From Dryocola sp036489025 (GTDB lineage: Bacteria > Pseudomonadota > Gammaproteobacteria > Enterobacterales > Enterobacteriaceae), in contig DASXGN010000051.1 in assembly GCA_036489025.1 (NCBI GenBank), positions 96,911-160,910 on the forward strand: a stretch of DNA of 64,000 bases, in the 5' to 3' direction. This document shows, piece after piece, positions 1-9,388 of this stretch. The notes beneath the pieces are model-generated. The model had not been told where the DNA came from. It saw only the letters and a list, made by a program, of their open reading frames with translations, and did not search any database. The position numbers and the translations under genes are program-made. The stretch's first letter is position 1; each line of letters begins with the position of its first letter.

Positions 1-513
1 CTCGCCATCAAAAACGCTCTACTGTGGGAGACCCAGCGGCTGTATCCCCGTGAGTATGAGCTGGGTCAGGAGGCGCGCGCGATCATCGCCGCGCGGCTCG
101 GCGTTGAGCTGCCGGAGGACGAGGCCGGGTTTATTGCCCTGCACCTGGTCACCGCCCAGCTCAACAGCGAAATGCCGGAGGTCATGCACATCACCCGCGT
201 GATGCAGGAGATCCTGAACCTGGTGAAATACCAGCTAAGGATTGAGTACGACGAAAGCACCCTCAGCTACCAGCGTTTCGTGACGCACCTGAAGTTCTTC
301 GCCCAGCGAATGCTGACGCGCACGGTGGTGCCGGACGACGATGAAACCCTGCACAACGCGGTGAAAGACAACTACGCCAAAGCCTGGGCCTGCGCGGAGA
401 AAATAGCCCTGCATTTGCGGCGCAGCTACCAGCGCGAGCTGACCACCGAGGAAATTATGTTTCTCACTATCCACATCGAACGGGTGCGCAAAGAAGAGCG
501 CCGCCTGCCGTGA
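1..513 (+). CDS. BglG-family transcription antiterminator, C-terminal part (cut by window edge)
   Basis: The frame is open from base 1 to the stop at 513 and encodes the last 170 residues of a PRD-containing antiterminator (BglG/LicT type). These proteins bind nascent RNA through an N-terminal CAT domain, which lies outside the window here, and are controlled by PTS phosphorylation of histidines in two PRD domains. Visible are the end of PRD1 (FIALHLVTAQ) and all of PRD2, with a histidine in VTHLKFF and another in FLTIHIERV, the usual positions of the regulatory histidines. The substrate is unknown because the partner PTS genes would lie upstream. A strong hairpin follows the stop. Confidence 0.85.
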   Translation, partial: LAIKNALLWETQRLYPREYELGQEARAIIAARLGVELPEDEAGFIALHLVTAQLNSEMPEVMHITRVMQEILNLVKYQLRIEYDESTLSYQRFVTHLKFFAQRMLTRTVVPDDDETLHNAVKDNYAKAWACAEKIALHLRRSYQRELTTEEIMFLTIHIERVRKEERRLP

Positions 514-527
514 GATAACCAGCGCGT

Positions 528-555
528 GAAAAACCAGTCGAAGGGCTGGTTTTTC
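528..555. terminator. Bidirectional rho-independent terminator
   Basis: A perfect 10-bp stem (GAAAAACCAG / CTGGTTTTTC, loop TCGAAGGG) lies between the convergent antiterminator and SDR genes. The A-run on one arm and T-run on the other give a U-tract on either strand, so it can serve both genes. Confidence 0.8.
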
Positions 556-572
556 ATGATTTGACGGCGAGG

Positions 573-1307
573 TTAAGCGCCCTGGCGAGTCGCCGCCAGC
601 ACGATTTCACGGATGCAAACGTACTGCGGCTGGGAATAGGCATACTCAATCGCATGGGCAATATCTTCCGGGCTAAGCACTTTGCCGCCCATGTCTTTCT
701 TCCATTCCTGGTAGCCCGCTTTGATTTCGTCGCTGGTGGTGTGGCCCAGCAGTTCGGTTTCCACCGCGCCCGGCGCAATCACCACCACGCGCACGTTGTG
801 CGGAGAAAGCTCTTCGCGCAGGTTCTCAGACATGCCGTGTACAGCAAATTTTGTGCCGACGTAAACCGTGTGGCTCGGGAAGGTCTTACGACCCGCCACG
901 GAGCTGATGTTGATGATGGTGCCAGCTTTGCGTTTGATCATTCCGCCGGTGACCGCATGCACGCCGTTCAGCAGGCCCTTCACGTTCACATTCAGCATGG
1001 TTTCCCACTCGTCGGGATTCTGCTCTTCAATATTGCCCAGCAGCATCACCCCGGCGTTGTTCACCAGCGCATCCACCGGGCCAAACTTCTCCTCGGCTTC
1101 CTGCACCGCCGCCGCAAAAGCTTTGCGGTCGGTCACGTCTACCGAACGGCACAGCGCGTTGGGCAGATTCAGCTCAGTCATGCGATCAACACGGCGCGCC
1201 AGCAGCAGCAGGGCGTGGCCGCTGGCGGACAGCAGTCGCGCGGTAGCGAGGCCAATGCCGGAACTTGCGCCCGTAATCACAATTAAAGGTTTAGATGCAG
1301 TGCTCAT
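573..1307 (-). CDS. SDR-family NAD(P)-dependent oxidoreductase
   Basis: This 244-residue protein is a classical short-chain dehydrogenase/reductase. The cofactor motif TGASSGIG is at residues 13-20, NNAG in the middle, the catalytic Ser in NISSVAG, and YVGTK supplies the Tyr-xxx-Lys pair. Length is typical and no signal peptide or membrane segment is seen. The start has a good ribosome site (GAGGT, 6 bases upstream). It is divergent from a LysR regulator, the usual arrangement when the regulator controls the enzyme gene. The substrate cannot be told from sequence; the family reduces or oxidises small alcohols, ketones and aldehydes. Confidence 0.9.
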   Translation of the reverse strand: MSTASKPLIVITGASSGIGLATARLLSASGHALLLLARRVDRMTELNLPNALCRSVDVTDRKAFAAAVQEAEEKFGPVDALVNNAGVMLLGNIEEQNPDEWETMLNVNVKGLLNGVHAVTGGMIKRKAGTIINISSVAGRKTFPSHTVYVGTKFAVHGMSENLREELSPHNVRVVVIAPGAVETELLGHTTSDEIKAGYQEWKKDMGGKVLSPEDIAHAIEYAYSQPQYVCIREIVLAATRQGA

Positions 1308-1371
1308 GGGTCTACCTCATAAAAAAAATTGATAACAAAATGATGGGCACACTTTAATTCGCCGTTCTAAT

Positions 1372-1398
1372 GGTGAAAAATGGTTTATTCTTTTCACC
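1372..1398. promoter_or_regulatory. Inverted repeat in SDR/LysR divergent promoter region
   Basis: GGTGAAAA and TTTTCACC are separated by 11 bp, a perfect 8-bp dyad, between the two divergent starts (1307 and 1415). LysR-type regulators bind dyads with this type of spacing and often repress their own gene, so this is a likely operator. It is only 16 bases upstream of the LysR start. Confidence 0.5.
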
Positions 1399-1414
1399 GC
1401 TATAAGAAAATTTT

Positions 1415-2242
1415 ATGGATAAGCGACAGCTCAGCGCTTTTATCAGCGTCTTTGAAGAACGTAACATCACCCGCGCGGCGGAACAGTTAAGTCTGACACA
1501 GCCTGCGCTATCCGCCACCGTCAAAGCCCTGGAAGAAGAGCTGGGTACCCGGCTGTTCGTGCGTAAAACTCGCGGCGTGGAAGTTACCGAAGATGCCCGC
1601 GTGCTGTACCCCTACGCCCGGCGCATCGTGGGGGATATGGCGGCCTTAACCTCGCGGTTCCGCAAGCGTCAGGATAAAACGCCGCTAACGCTCGGTATCG
1701 AAGGGGATATTGCCAGCGCCCACGTCACCGGGCTGCTGGAAATAATCCGCCAGAACATGCCGAGCGTGCTGGTGACGCTCGATCCTGGCTGCACGGGCGA
1801 TCTTCGCCTGGGCTGTGAAAGCCTGCGCTGTGAGGACGAACTCTTTATTCCGCTGTGCGATGAGCGTTACGTGCTGGCGTATCCGGCAGGCCATCCGCTT
1901 GGCGAGATAGAGGTTCTGATGCCGGAACAGCTGCATAGCCAGGCCTGGGTCATGTCGCCCGATCATGAATCGCATCAGCGGTTTCTGCCGTTTTACGGGG
2001 CTTCTGCCGGTGCGCCCAGCGCCAATGCAGGCAGTTTTTCACTGGCGCTGGATCTGGTTGAGGCGGGTTTTGGACTGACGATTGCTCCGGCTATTATGGT
2101 GGAAGCGCATTGCACGCTGGCCTGTCGTTCGCTGCCGGGCTATCCGCTCATGCGCAGGGTGGGAATTTGCTACGCTATTCAGTCACTGACTAATCCGGCG
2201 GTGGAACGGCTGTTGACGCTGCTGACCCAAAATGCGGCATAG
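1415..2242 (+). CDS. LysR-family transcriptional regulator
   Basis: The 275-residue protein has the LysR winged helix-turn-helix at residues 1-60 (ITRAAEQLSLTQPALSATVK, LGTRLFVRK), followed by a linker helix and a periplasmic-binding-protein-like effector domain. It is slightly shorter than the family norm of about 300. It is divergent from the SDR gene, which is the most likely target, with a dyad in the shared promoter region. The inducer is unknown. Confidence 0.9.
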   Translation: MDKRQLSAFISVFEERNITRAAEQLSLTQPALSATVKALEEELGTRLFVRKTRGVEVTEDARVLYPYARRIVGDMAALTSRFRKRQDKTPLTLGIEGDIASAHVTGLLEIIRQNMPSVLVTLDPGCTGDLRLGCESLRCEDELFIPLCDERYVLAYPAGHPLGEIEVLMPEQLHSQAWVMSPDHESHQRFLPFYGASAGAPSANAGSFSLALDLVEAGFGLTIAPAIMVEAHCTLACRSLPGYPLMRRVGICYAIQSLTNPAVERLLTLLTQNAA

Positions 2243-2725
2243 CCAGGCGAACGGTTAAAAGATAAGTTAGCGCAGATTGCTTAAATAACGAGCATTACTG
2301 CGTTAATACCCGCAGAGCGTCACGCACGGAAAGCACTTTTTCCTATATCTTTATGCCAAGCTTAATTTAACCTTAATATATTCTTCGCATGAACTTTAAA
2401 TATTCTTGCAAGATTCATACGATTGAAAGATCAAGCTATTTTGTCAATTGTGTGCTTTTGATTACAAATTTGCGCTTTCTGTCACTATTTTCCCTTCGAG
2501 CTAAATTTTTTACCTTGTCTTTACTACTCTTAATATTGAGCTAAGAAATCTCTGCTAAGTTGCTCCTGATTTAATAGCGGTTTAAGTCGGCGCGCTGTGA
2601 ATCATTCGTGTTGCGCTTTTATTTAATATATTTGCCTCATGATGATTTGATTCGTCAGCCTGCTGAAAGGTGATTCACCTTGCGGATAAAAAACATGCTG
2701 TGCCTGCCAATTAAGGGATTGTTCA
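2243..2725 (+). promoter_or_regulatory. arn operon control region and long leader
   Basis: This 483-bp AT-rich stretch has no gene. It contains a PmrA box near its upstream end (listed separately), about 350 bp of possible leader, and a perfect 15-bp palindrome AAGGTGATTCACCTT at 2667-2681 just before arnB. Function of the palindrome is unknown; it could be an operator or a small leader hairpin. The arnB ribosome site is AAGG within TTAAGGGATTG. Confidence 0.55.
2361..2377 (+). promoter_or_regulatory. PmrA (BasR) box upstream of arnB
   Basis: The sequence CTTAAT-TTAAC-CTTAAT is two direct half-sites with a 5-bp spacer, an exact match to the known PmrA box pattern of Salmonella and E. coli PmrA-regulated promoters. 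It lies 348 bp before arnB, on the coding strand, so activation by phosphorylated PmrA (Fe3+, low pH, or low Mg2+ by way of PhoP in relatives) is expected. Confidence 0.8.
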
Positions 2726-3865
2726 ATGAGTGACTTTCTGCCTTTTTCCCGTCCGGCTATGGGACCGGAAGAACTTGCCGCCGTCAGTGAAGTTTTGCAG
2801 TCCGGGTGGATAACGACCGGCCCGAAAAATCAACGGCTGGAACAGGCGTTTTGCGAACTTACCGGTAATAAACACGCTATCGCGGTTAGCTCTGCCACCG
2901 CCGGAATGCACGTTGCGCTGATGGCGCTGGGCATCCAGGCGGGGGACGAAGTCATCACGCCTTCGCTAACCTGGGTTTCAACGCTGAACATGATTGTTTT
3001 GCTGGGCGCAGAGCCGGTGATGATTGACGTCGACCGCGATACTCTGATGGTCACCGCGCAGGCTATTGAGGCCGCGATAACCCCGCGCACGCGCGCCATT
3101 ATCCCCGTTCACTATGCCGGTGCTCCGGTGGATATTGACGCTATTCGCGCAGTGGGTGAACGCCACGGTATTCCCGTCATCGAAGATGCCGCGCACGCCG
3201 CGGGTACGGGCTACAAAGGCAAGCATGTTGGCGATCGCGGCACGGCAATTTTCTCCTTCCACGCCATCAAAAATATGACCTGTGCCGAAGGCGGGCTTAT
3301 CGTCACCGACGACGAAGAGTTTGCCAACCGCATGCGCTGCCTGAAGTTCCATGGCCTCGGCGTGGACGCTTTCGATCGACAAACTCTTGGCCGCGCGCCG
3401 CAGGCGGAAGTTATCACGCCAGGATATAAATACAACCTGGCGGATATTAATGCCGCCATTGCGCTGGTGCAGCTAAAAAAGCTGGAACAGCACAACGCCC
3501 GCCGCAAAGAAATAGCCGAACGCTACCTGGAAGAGCTGGTGAATACGCCTTATCTGCCGCTCATTCACCCGGCCTGGCAGCATAAACATGCGTGGCACCT
3601 GTTTATTATTCGCGTAGATGAAGCAACCTGCGGTATTTCCCGTAATCAGCTCATGGATGAACTGAAGTCCAAAGGTATTGGTAGCGGCCTGCACTTCAAG
3701 GCGGCCCACACGCAAAAGTATTATCGCGAACGCTATCCTTCGCTTTCATTACCCGAGACGGAATGGAACAGCGAACGTATTTGTTCCATCCCGCTATTCC
3801 CAACGATGTCCGACGACGAAGTTACCCGTGTAATAACCGCCTTACGCGAGGCGGCAGGAAAATAA
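2726..3865 (+). CDS. arnB: UDP-4-amino-4-deoxy-L-arabinose aminotransferase
   Basis: A 379-residue PLP enzyme of the DegT/DnrJ/EryC1 family. It transfers an amino group from glutamate to UDP-4-keto-arabinose to give UDP-L-Ara4N in the cytoplasm. The PLP-binding lysine is K182 in FHAIKNMT; FLPFSRP at the N-terminus and the SGWITTGP stretch are typical of ArnB. Length matches E. coli ArnB. It is first in an unbroken arnBCADTEF operon, 1 base ahead of arnC. Confidence 0.97.
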   Translation: MSDFLPFSRPAMGPEELAAVSEVLQSGWITTGPKNQRLEQAFCELTGNKHAIAVSSATAGMHVALMALGIQAGDEVITPSLTWVSTLNMIVLLGAEPVMIDVDRDTLMVTAQAIEAAITPRTRAIIPVHYAGAPVDIDAIRAVGERHGIPVIEDAAHAAGTGYKGKHVGDRGTAIFSFHAIKNMTCAEGGLIVTDDEEFANRMRCLKFHGLGVDAFDRQTLGRAPQAEVITPGYKYNLADINAAIALVQLKKLEQHNARRKEIAERYLEELVNTPYLPLIHPAWQHKHAWHLFIIRVDEATCGISRNQLMDELKSKGIGSGLHFKAAHTQKYYRERYPSLSLPETEWNSERICSIPLFPTMSDDEVTRVITALREAAGK

Positions 3866-3866
3866 C

Positions 3867-4850
3867 ATGACCGCACCTTTACCCATTCATAAAGTCTCCG
3901 TGGTGATCCCGGTTTACAACGAGCAGGAAAGTTTGCCCGAGCTTATCCGGCGAACCAGCGCCGCGTGCGATCTGCTGCACAAGGATTATGAAATTCTGCT
4001 GGTGGACGACGGCAGCAGCGATGAATCGGCCAGCATGCTAAGCGATGCCGCCGAAGCGCCGGGCAGCCACATCGTGGCCGTCCTGCTGAACCGTAACTAC
4101 GGCCAGCACAACGCCATTATGGCCGGCTTTAGCCACGTGACCGGCGACCTCATCGTTACGCTGGATGCGGATCTGCAAAACCCGCCGGAAGAGATCCCGC
4201 GCCTGGTGGCGAAGGCGGAAGAAGGTTTTGACGTGGTGGGCACCGTGCGCCAGAACCGCCAGGACACCTGGTTTCGCAAGCGCGCCTCTAAGCTCATCAA
4301 TCGCCTGATCCAAAGCACCACCGGCAAAGCGATGGGCGACTATGGCTGCATGCTGCGCGCCTATCGCCGCCATATCATCGACGCGATGCTCAACTGCCAC
4401 GAACGCAGCACGTTTATCCCGATCCTCGCCAACACCTTTGCCCGTAAGGCGACGGAAATTCCGGTTCACCACGCCGAACGCGAATTTGGCGACTCGAAAT
4501 ACAGCTTTATGCGCCTCATCAACCTGATGTACGACCTTGTCACCTGCCTGACGACCACGCCGCTGCGCATGCTCAGCGTCTTCGGCAGCATTATCGCGGT
4601 GATGGGCTTTACGCTTTCGGTCCTGCTGGTGGCGCTGCGTATTGCCTTCGGGCCGCAGTGGGCGGCGGAAGGGGTGTTTATGCTCTTTGCCGTCCTGTTT
4701 ATGTTTATCGGCGCGCAGTTCGTCGGCATGGGCCTGCTGGGTGAATACATCGGGCGCATTTATACCGACGTCCGCGCTCGTCCCCGCTACTTTATTCAGC
4801 GCGTAGTCAGCCGCGAATCAGCTTCCACTTCAGAGGAAAAGAATCAATGA
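3867..4850 (+). CDS. arnC: Undecaprenyl-phosphate Ara4FN transferase
   Basis: A 327-residue family-2 glycosyltransferase that moves formylated Ara4N from UDP to undecaprenyl phosphate at the inner face of the cytoplasmic membrane. The GT-A motifs VDDGSSD and LDADLQNPPEE are visible, and the C-terminal third carries two hydrophobic segments (about residues 235-257 and 270-292) that anchor the enzyme. Its end overlaps the arnA start by 4 bp. Confidence 0.97.
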   Translation: MTAPLPIHKVSVVIPVYNEQESLPELIRRTSAACDLLHKDYEILLVDDGSSDESASMLSDAAEAPGSHIVAVLLNRNYGQHNAIMAGFSHVTGDLIVTLDADLQNPPEEIPRLVAKAEEGFDVVGTVRQNRQDTWFRKRASKLINRLIQSTTGKAMGDYGCMLRAYRRHIIDAMLNCHERSTFIPILANTFARKATEIPVHHAEREFGDSKYSFMRLINLMYDLVTCLTTTPLRMLSVFGSIIAVMGFTLSVLLVALRIAFGPQWAAEGVFMLFAVLFMFIGAQFVGMGLLGEYIGRIYTDVRARPRYFIQRVVSRESASTSEEKNQ

Positions 4851-6829
4851 AAGCCGTTGTTTTTGCTTATCACGATATTGGGTGTGCGGGCGTTAATGCC
4901 CTGGTAGCCGCAGGCTATGAGATTTCGGCGATTTATACCCACCCGGATTCGCCTTCTGAGAATCACTTCTTTGGTTCCGTGGCCCGCACGGCGGCAGAGC
5001 ACGGTATTCCGGTCTACGCCCCGGAAGACGTCAATCACCCGCTGTGGGTCGATCGCATCAGGTCGGCCCAGCCGGAGGTTATCTTCTCGTTCTACTATCG
5101 TAACCTGCTGTGCGATGACATTTTAAACAGCGCCACGGTGGGGGCTTTTAACCTGCACGGTTCGCTGCTGCCGGAATATCGTGGCCGGGCGCCGCTAAAC
5201 TGGGTGCTGGTGAAAGGCGAACGCGAAACGGGCGTCACGCTTCACCGCATGGTTAACCGTGCCGACGCGGGCGCTATCGTGTCGCAGCATCGCGTGGCGA
5301 TTTCTGCGGATGATACGGCTTTAACGCTGCATCACAAACAGCGCGACGCGGCAGCCGACCTGCTAAAAGATATTCTGCCGGTCATTAAAACCGGTCATTT
5401 CCCGCAGCGCGAGCAGGATCAAAGCAAAGCCAGCTATTTTGGCCGCCGTACCCCGCAGGATGGCTGCATTAACTGGCAGTCTTCCGCCGAGGAAATTAAT
5501 AATCTGATTCGTGCCGTGACCGATCCGTGGCCGGGCGCTTTTGGCTACGTGGGCGGCAGCAAATTCATCGTCTGGAAAGGCCGCGTGCTTGAGAATAGCG
5601 CCGCAGCGAAGCCCGGCACCATCCTGTCCGTCAGCCCGCTGGTCATTGCCACCGGCAGCGGCGCGCTGGAAGTTGTCACCGGGCAGACTGAAAACGGCGT
5701 TTACATGCAGGGCTCACAGCTGGCGCAAAGCCTGGGCCTGGTGGCGGGCGCGATTATCAGCAGCCAGCCGGTCTCGGCGATTAAGCGCCGCACCCGCGTG
5801 CTGATTCTCGGCGTGAACGGTTTTATCGGCAACCACCTGACAGAGCGCCTGTTGCAGGACGATAATTTCGAGGTTTACGGGCTGGATATCGGTTCCGATG
5901 CGATTAGCCGCTTCCTCGGCAATTCGCGCTTCCACTTCGTTGAAGGGGATATCAGCATTCACTCCGAGTGGATTGAATACCACATTAAAAAATGCGACGT
6001 GGTGCTGCCGCTGGTGGCGATTGCCACGCCGATTGAATACACCCGCAACCCGCTGCGCGTCTTCGAACTGGATTTTGAAGAGAACCTGAAAATCATCCGT
6101 GACTGCGTGAAGTACCAGAAGCGTATTATTTTCCCTTCCACCTCGGAAGTTTATGGCATGTGTACCGATAAGGTTTTCGATGAAGATACCTCGAACCTGA
6201 TCGTCGGGCCCATCAACAAACAGCGCTGGATCTATTCCGTTTCGAAACAGCTGCTCGACCGGGTCATCTGGGCGTACGGCGAAAAAGAAGGTCTGCGCTT
6301 CACGCTGTTCCGTCCGTTCAACTGGATGGGGCCGCGTCTGGACAACCTGAACGCCGCGCGTATCGGCAGCTCCCGCGCCATCACCCAGCTGATTCTTAAC
6401 CTGGTCGAAGGCTCGCCGATTAAGCTGATTGACGGCGGCAGGCAGAAACGCTGCTTCACCGACATCAGCGACGGCATCGAGGCGCTGTTCCGCATCATTG
6501 AAAATAAAAACGCCGGCTGCGACGGGCAAATCGTCAACATCGGCAACCCGGAAAACGAGGCGAGCATCAAGGAGCTGGCAGAAATGCTGCTGGCGAGCTT
6601 TGAAAAGCACCCGCTGCGCGGCCATTTCCCGCCGTTTGCCGGCTTCCGTGAAGTCGAGAGCAGCACCTACTACGGCAAGGGCTATCAGGACGTTGAACAC
6701 CGTAAGCCGAGCATCCGCAACGCCCAGCGTTTGCTAAACTGGACGCCAACTATTGAGATGCAAAGCACCATCGACGAAACGCTGGATTATTTCCTCAAAA
6801 CGGTTGAGCTGACGGAACCTGAAGCATGA
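4847..6829 (+). CDS. arnA: Bifunctional UDP-Ara4N formyltransferase / UDP-glucuronate decarboxylase
   Basis: The 660-residue protein has two enzymes in one chain. Residues 1-300 are the formyltransferase (LHGSLLPEYRGRAPLNW with the catalytic His, and NRADAGAI with the catalytic Asp). Residues 315-660 are the NAD-dependent decarboxylase with a Rossmann motif GVNGFIGNHL, STSEVYG and the YSVSK catalytic pair. Domain order and length match E. coli ArnA. It overlaps arnC and arnD by 4 bp each. Confidence 0.97.
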   Translation: MKAVVFAYHDIGCAGVNALVAAGYEISAIYTHPDSPSENHFFGSVARTAAEHGIPVYAPEDVNHPLWVDRIRSAQPEVIFSFYYRNLLCDDILNSATVGAFNLHGSLLPEYRGRAPLNWVLVKGERETGVTLHRMVNRADAGAIVSQHRVAISADDTALTLHHKQRDAAADLLKDILPVIKTGHFPQREQDQSKASYFGRRTPQDGCINWQSSAEEINNLIRAVTDPWPGAFGYVGGSKFIVWKGRVLENSAAAKPGTILSVSPLVIATGSGALEVVTGQTENGVYMQGSQLAQSLGLVAGAIISSQPVSAIKRRTRVLILGVNGFIGNHLTERLLQDDNFEVYGLDIGSDAISRFLGNSRFHFVEGDISIHSEWIEYHIKKCDVVLPLVAIATPIEYTRNPLRVFELDFEENLKIIRDCVKYQKRIIFPSTSEVYGMCTDKVFDEDTSNLIVGPINKQRWIYSVSKQLLDRVIWAYGEKEGLRFTLFRPFNWMGPRLDNLNAARIGSSRAITQLILNLVEGSPIKLIDGGRQKRCFTDISDGIEALFRIIENKNAGCDGQIVNIGNPENEASIKELAEMLLASFEKHPLRGHFPPFAGFREVESSTYYGKGYQDVEHRKPSIRNAQRLLNWTPTIEMQSTIDETLDYFLKTVELTEPEA

Positions 6830-7722
6830 GAAAAGTTGGTCTGCGCATTGATGTAGATACGTGGCGCGGCACCCGACAGGGCGTGCCGCATCTGCTGGAA
6901 ATATTAAGTTTGCACGGTATTCAGGCCACTTTTTTCTTTAGCGTCGGCCCCGACAACATGGGCCGCCATTTATGGCGGCTGATGAAACCACGGTTCCTGT
7001 GGAAAATGCTGCGCTCTAAGGCCGCGTCGCTGTACGGCTGGGATATTTTACTGGCGGGCACGGCGTGGCCGGGGCGGAAAATCGGCGCGGGCAATGCGGA
7101 GGCTATCGCTGCGGCGGCGGATCATCACGAAGTGGGCCTGCACGCGTGGGACCACTTCGCCTGGCAAACCTGGGCGGGCGTGTGGGACGGGGCGCATCTT
7201 GAGAAACATATTCGCCTCGGGCTCGAGGCGTTAAGTCAGATTGTCGACCAGCCGGTAACCTGCTCAGCGGTGGCGGGCTGGCGCGCCGACCAGCGCGTCG
7301 TTCGGGCGAAAGAAAATTTCGGCTTCACCTACAACAGCGACTGCCGGGGAACCGCGCCGTTCCTGCCGCAGCTGGCCGACGGCAGCGTAGGCACGGTGCA
7401 AATTCCGGTGACGCTTCCCACCTGGGATGAGGTTATCGGCAATGGCGTAAGCCGCGAAGGCTACAACCGCTTTATCCTCGACCGCATTAAACAGGACGCA
7501 GGCACCCCGGTGTACACCATCCACGCCGAGGTGGAGGGCATGGTGATGCGCGAGGATTTTAGCCAACTGCTCACTATGGCCGCGCAGGAAGGCATCCGCT
7601 TTTGCCCGCTGGGCGAACTGCTGCCGGACGATTTAACCACTCTGCCAGTGGGCAAAGTGGTGCGCGGGACGATTGCAGGCCGCGAAGGCTGGCTAGGCTG
7701 CCAACAAAATATCGGGTATTAA
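6826..7722 (+). CDS. arnD: 4-deoxy-4-formamido-L-arabinose-phosphoundecaprenol deformylase
   Basis: A 298-residue NodB-type polysaccharide deacetylase-fold enzyme that removes the formyl group from undecaprenyl-phosphate-Ara4FN, which makes the transfer reaction one-way. The metal-binding start RIDVDTWRGTR and the HAWDHFAWQTW segment are the family's signature. It overlaps arnA by 4 bp and ends 4 bases before arnT. Confidence 0.96.
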   Translation: MRKVGLRIDVDTWRGTRQGVPHLLEILSLHGIQATFFFSVGPDNMGRHLWRLMKPRFLWKMLRSKAASLYGWDILLAGTAWPGRKIGAGNAEAIAAAADHHEVGLHAWDHFAWQTWAGVWDGAHLEKHIRLGLEALSQIVDQPVTCSAVAGWRADQRVVRAKENFGFTYNSDCRGTAPFLPQLADGSVGTVQIPVTLPTWDEVIGNGVSREGYNRFILDRIKQDAGTPVYTIHAEVEGMVMREDFSQLLTMAAQEGIRFCPLGELLPDDLTTLPVGKVVRGTIAGREGWLGCQQNIGY

Positions 7723-7726
7723 ACGG

Positions 7727-9388
7727 ATGAAAACAGCAAAGTATTCGCTTGTTCTGCTCTTGGGATTTGCCTTGTTTTACCTGCTCCCCATTGAATTTCG
7801 CGCGCTCTGGCAGCCGGACGAAACTCGCTATGCGGAAATCAGCCGCGAGATGCTGGCCGCGGGCAACTGGATTGTTCCGCACCTGCTGGACGTGCGCTAT
7901 TTCGAAAAGCCGGTGGCCGGGTACTGGATCAACAATCTCAGCCAGCTGATTTTCGGTCATAACAACTTCGCCGTGCGCTTTGGTTCGGTATGCTCCATCA
8001 GCTTAAGCGCGCTGATGGTGGTCTGGCTGGCCTTCCGCCTGTGGCGTGACAGGCTGGTTGCCGTGCTTTCCGGCGTGATTTTCCTGAGCTGCCTGCTGGT
8101 TTACGGTATCGGCACCTACGCCGTGCTCGATCCGATGATTACCCTGTGGTTAACGGCGGCGATGTGCAGCTTCTGGCTGGGTACCAACGCCAAAACCAAC
8201 GCCGGCAGGGCGGGCGGCTATCTTCTGCTCGGGCTCGCCTGCGGCATGGGCGTGATGACCAAAGGTTTTCTTGCCCTGGCCGTGCCGGTGCTGAGCGTGC
8301 TGCCGTGGGTGATGGCGCAAAAACGCTGGAAAGAGGTGCTGTTGTTCGGCCCGCTGGCCGTGCTGAGCGCCGCCGCCATTACGCTGCCCTGGGCGCTGGC
8401 AATAGCCAAAGCCGAGCCGTCGTTCTGGCACTACTTCTTCTGGGTGGAGCATATTCAGCGCTTTGCCGAGCAGGACGCGCAGCACAAAGCGCCTTTCTGG
8501 TACTACATTCCATTCCTGATTGCCGGCAGCCTGCCGTGGCTGGCGCTGCTGCCCGGCGCGCTCAAACGCGGCTGGCAGGAACGTAAAGTCGAAAGCGGGG
8601 CCTTTTATCTGCTGGGCTGGGTGATTATGCCGCTGCTGTTTTTCAGCGTGGCGAAAGGAAAGCTGCCGACCTACATTCTGCCGTGTTTCGCACCGCTGGC
8701 CATCCTTCTGGCTCGCCATGCCACTAGCCTGCTGGCCGCGTCACGTACCCTGAAAATCAACGGCTGGATAAACCTGGTTTTCGGCGGCGTTTGCGCGCTG
8801 GTGGTGCTGGTTGGGCTGGCGCCGTGGGGCGTGGCAAAGCATCCGGTGTATGCCAGCCACGAATCGCTGAAGGTGATTCAGGCGAGCGTTGCGTTCCTGG
8901 TCTGGGCGCTGGTGGGTTATCTCACCCTGCGCAATAACGCCCGTCTCTGGCAGTGGGCGGCCGTGTGTCCGCTTGGCCTTGCGCTGCTGGTGGGCGGCGT
9001 TATACCTGAAAAGGTTATCGACTCCAAGCATCCGCAGGTCTTTGTCGACGTGGTGCGCCCGGAGCTCGAAGACAGCCGCTATATTCTGGCTAATAGCGTC
9101 GGCGTCGGCGCGGGCATCGCCTGGGAACTTAAGCGCGATGATATCACGCTGTACGCTCAGCCCGGCGAACTGAACTACGGCCTGTCCAACTTCGACGACG
9201 CAAAAGATAAGCTGGTTTCCAGGGAAGATTTTGCCCGCTGGCTGGCGGTGCATCGCAAAGAGGGAAATGTGTCCCTGGTGATGCTGCTGGCGAAGGACAA
9301 AGTGCCTGAGGATAGCGATGTGCCCGCGCCGGATCATCTCTATCGCAAAGGGCGCTTCGTTCTCTTCTTCTACGAAAAAGCGCCATGA
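7727..9388 (+). CDS. arnT: Lipid A Ara4N transferase
   Basis: This 553-residue polytopic GT83 (PMT-like) enzyme transfers L-Ara4N from undecaprenyl phosphate to lipid A phosphates in the periplasm, lowering the negative charge that polymyxin and cationic peptides bind. About a dozen hydrophobic segments are seen, then a soluble C-terminal domain. The first periplasmic loop has the acidic PDETRYAEISREM motif essential in the family. The stop overlaps the arnE start. Confidence 0.96.
   Translation: MKTAKYSLVLLLGFALFYLLPIEFRALWQPDETRYAEISREMLAAGNWIVPHLLDVRYFEKPVAGYWINNLSQLIFGHNNFAVRFGSVCSISLSALMVVWLAFRLWRDRLVAVLSGVIFLSCLLVYGIGTYAVLDPMITLWLTAAMCSFWLGTNAKTNAGRAGGYLLLGLACGMGVMTKGFLALAVPVLSVLPWVMAQKRWKEVLLFGPLAVLSAAAITLPWALAIAKAEPSFWHYFFWVEHIQRFAEQDAQHKAPFWYYIPFLIAGSLPWLALLPGALKRGWQERKVESGAFYLLGWVIMPLLFFSVAKGKLPTYILPCFAPLAILLARHATSLLAASRTLKINGWINLVFGGVCALVVLVGLAPWGVAKHPVYASHESLKVIQASVAFLVWALVGYLTLRNNARLWQWAAVCPLGLALLVGGVIPEKVIDSKHPQVFVDVVRPELEDSRYILANSVGVGAGIAWELKRDDITLYAQPGELNYGLSNFDDAKDKLVSREDFARWLAVHRKEGNVSLVMLLAKDKVPEDSDVPAPDHLYRKGRFVLFFYEKAP

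Noticed and set aside
5714..6700. 328-residue minus-strand frame opposite arnA
   Set aside because: Overlaps the conserved decarboxylase domain of ArnA entirely and has no features of a protein family.
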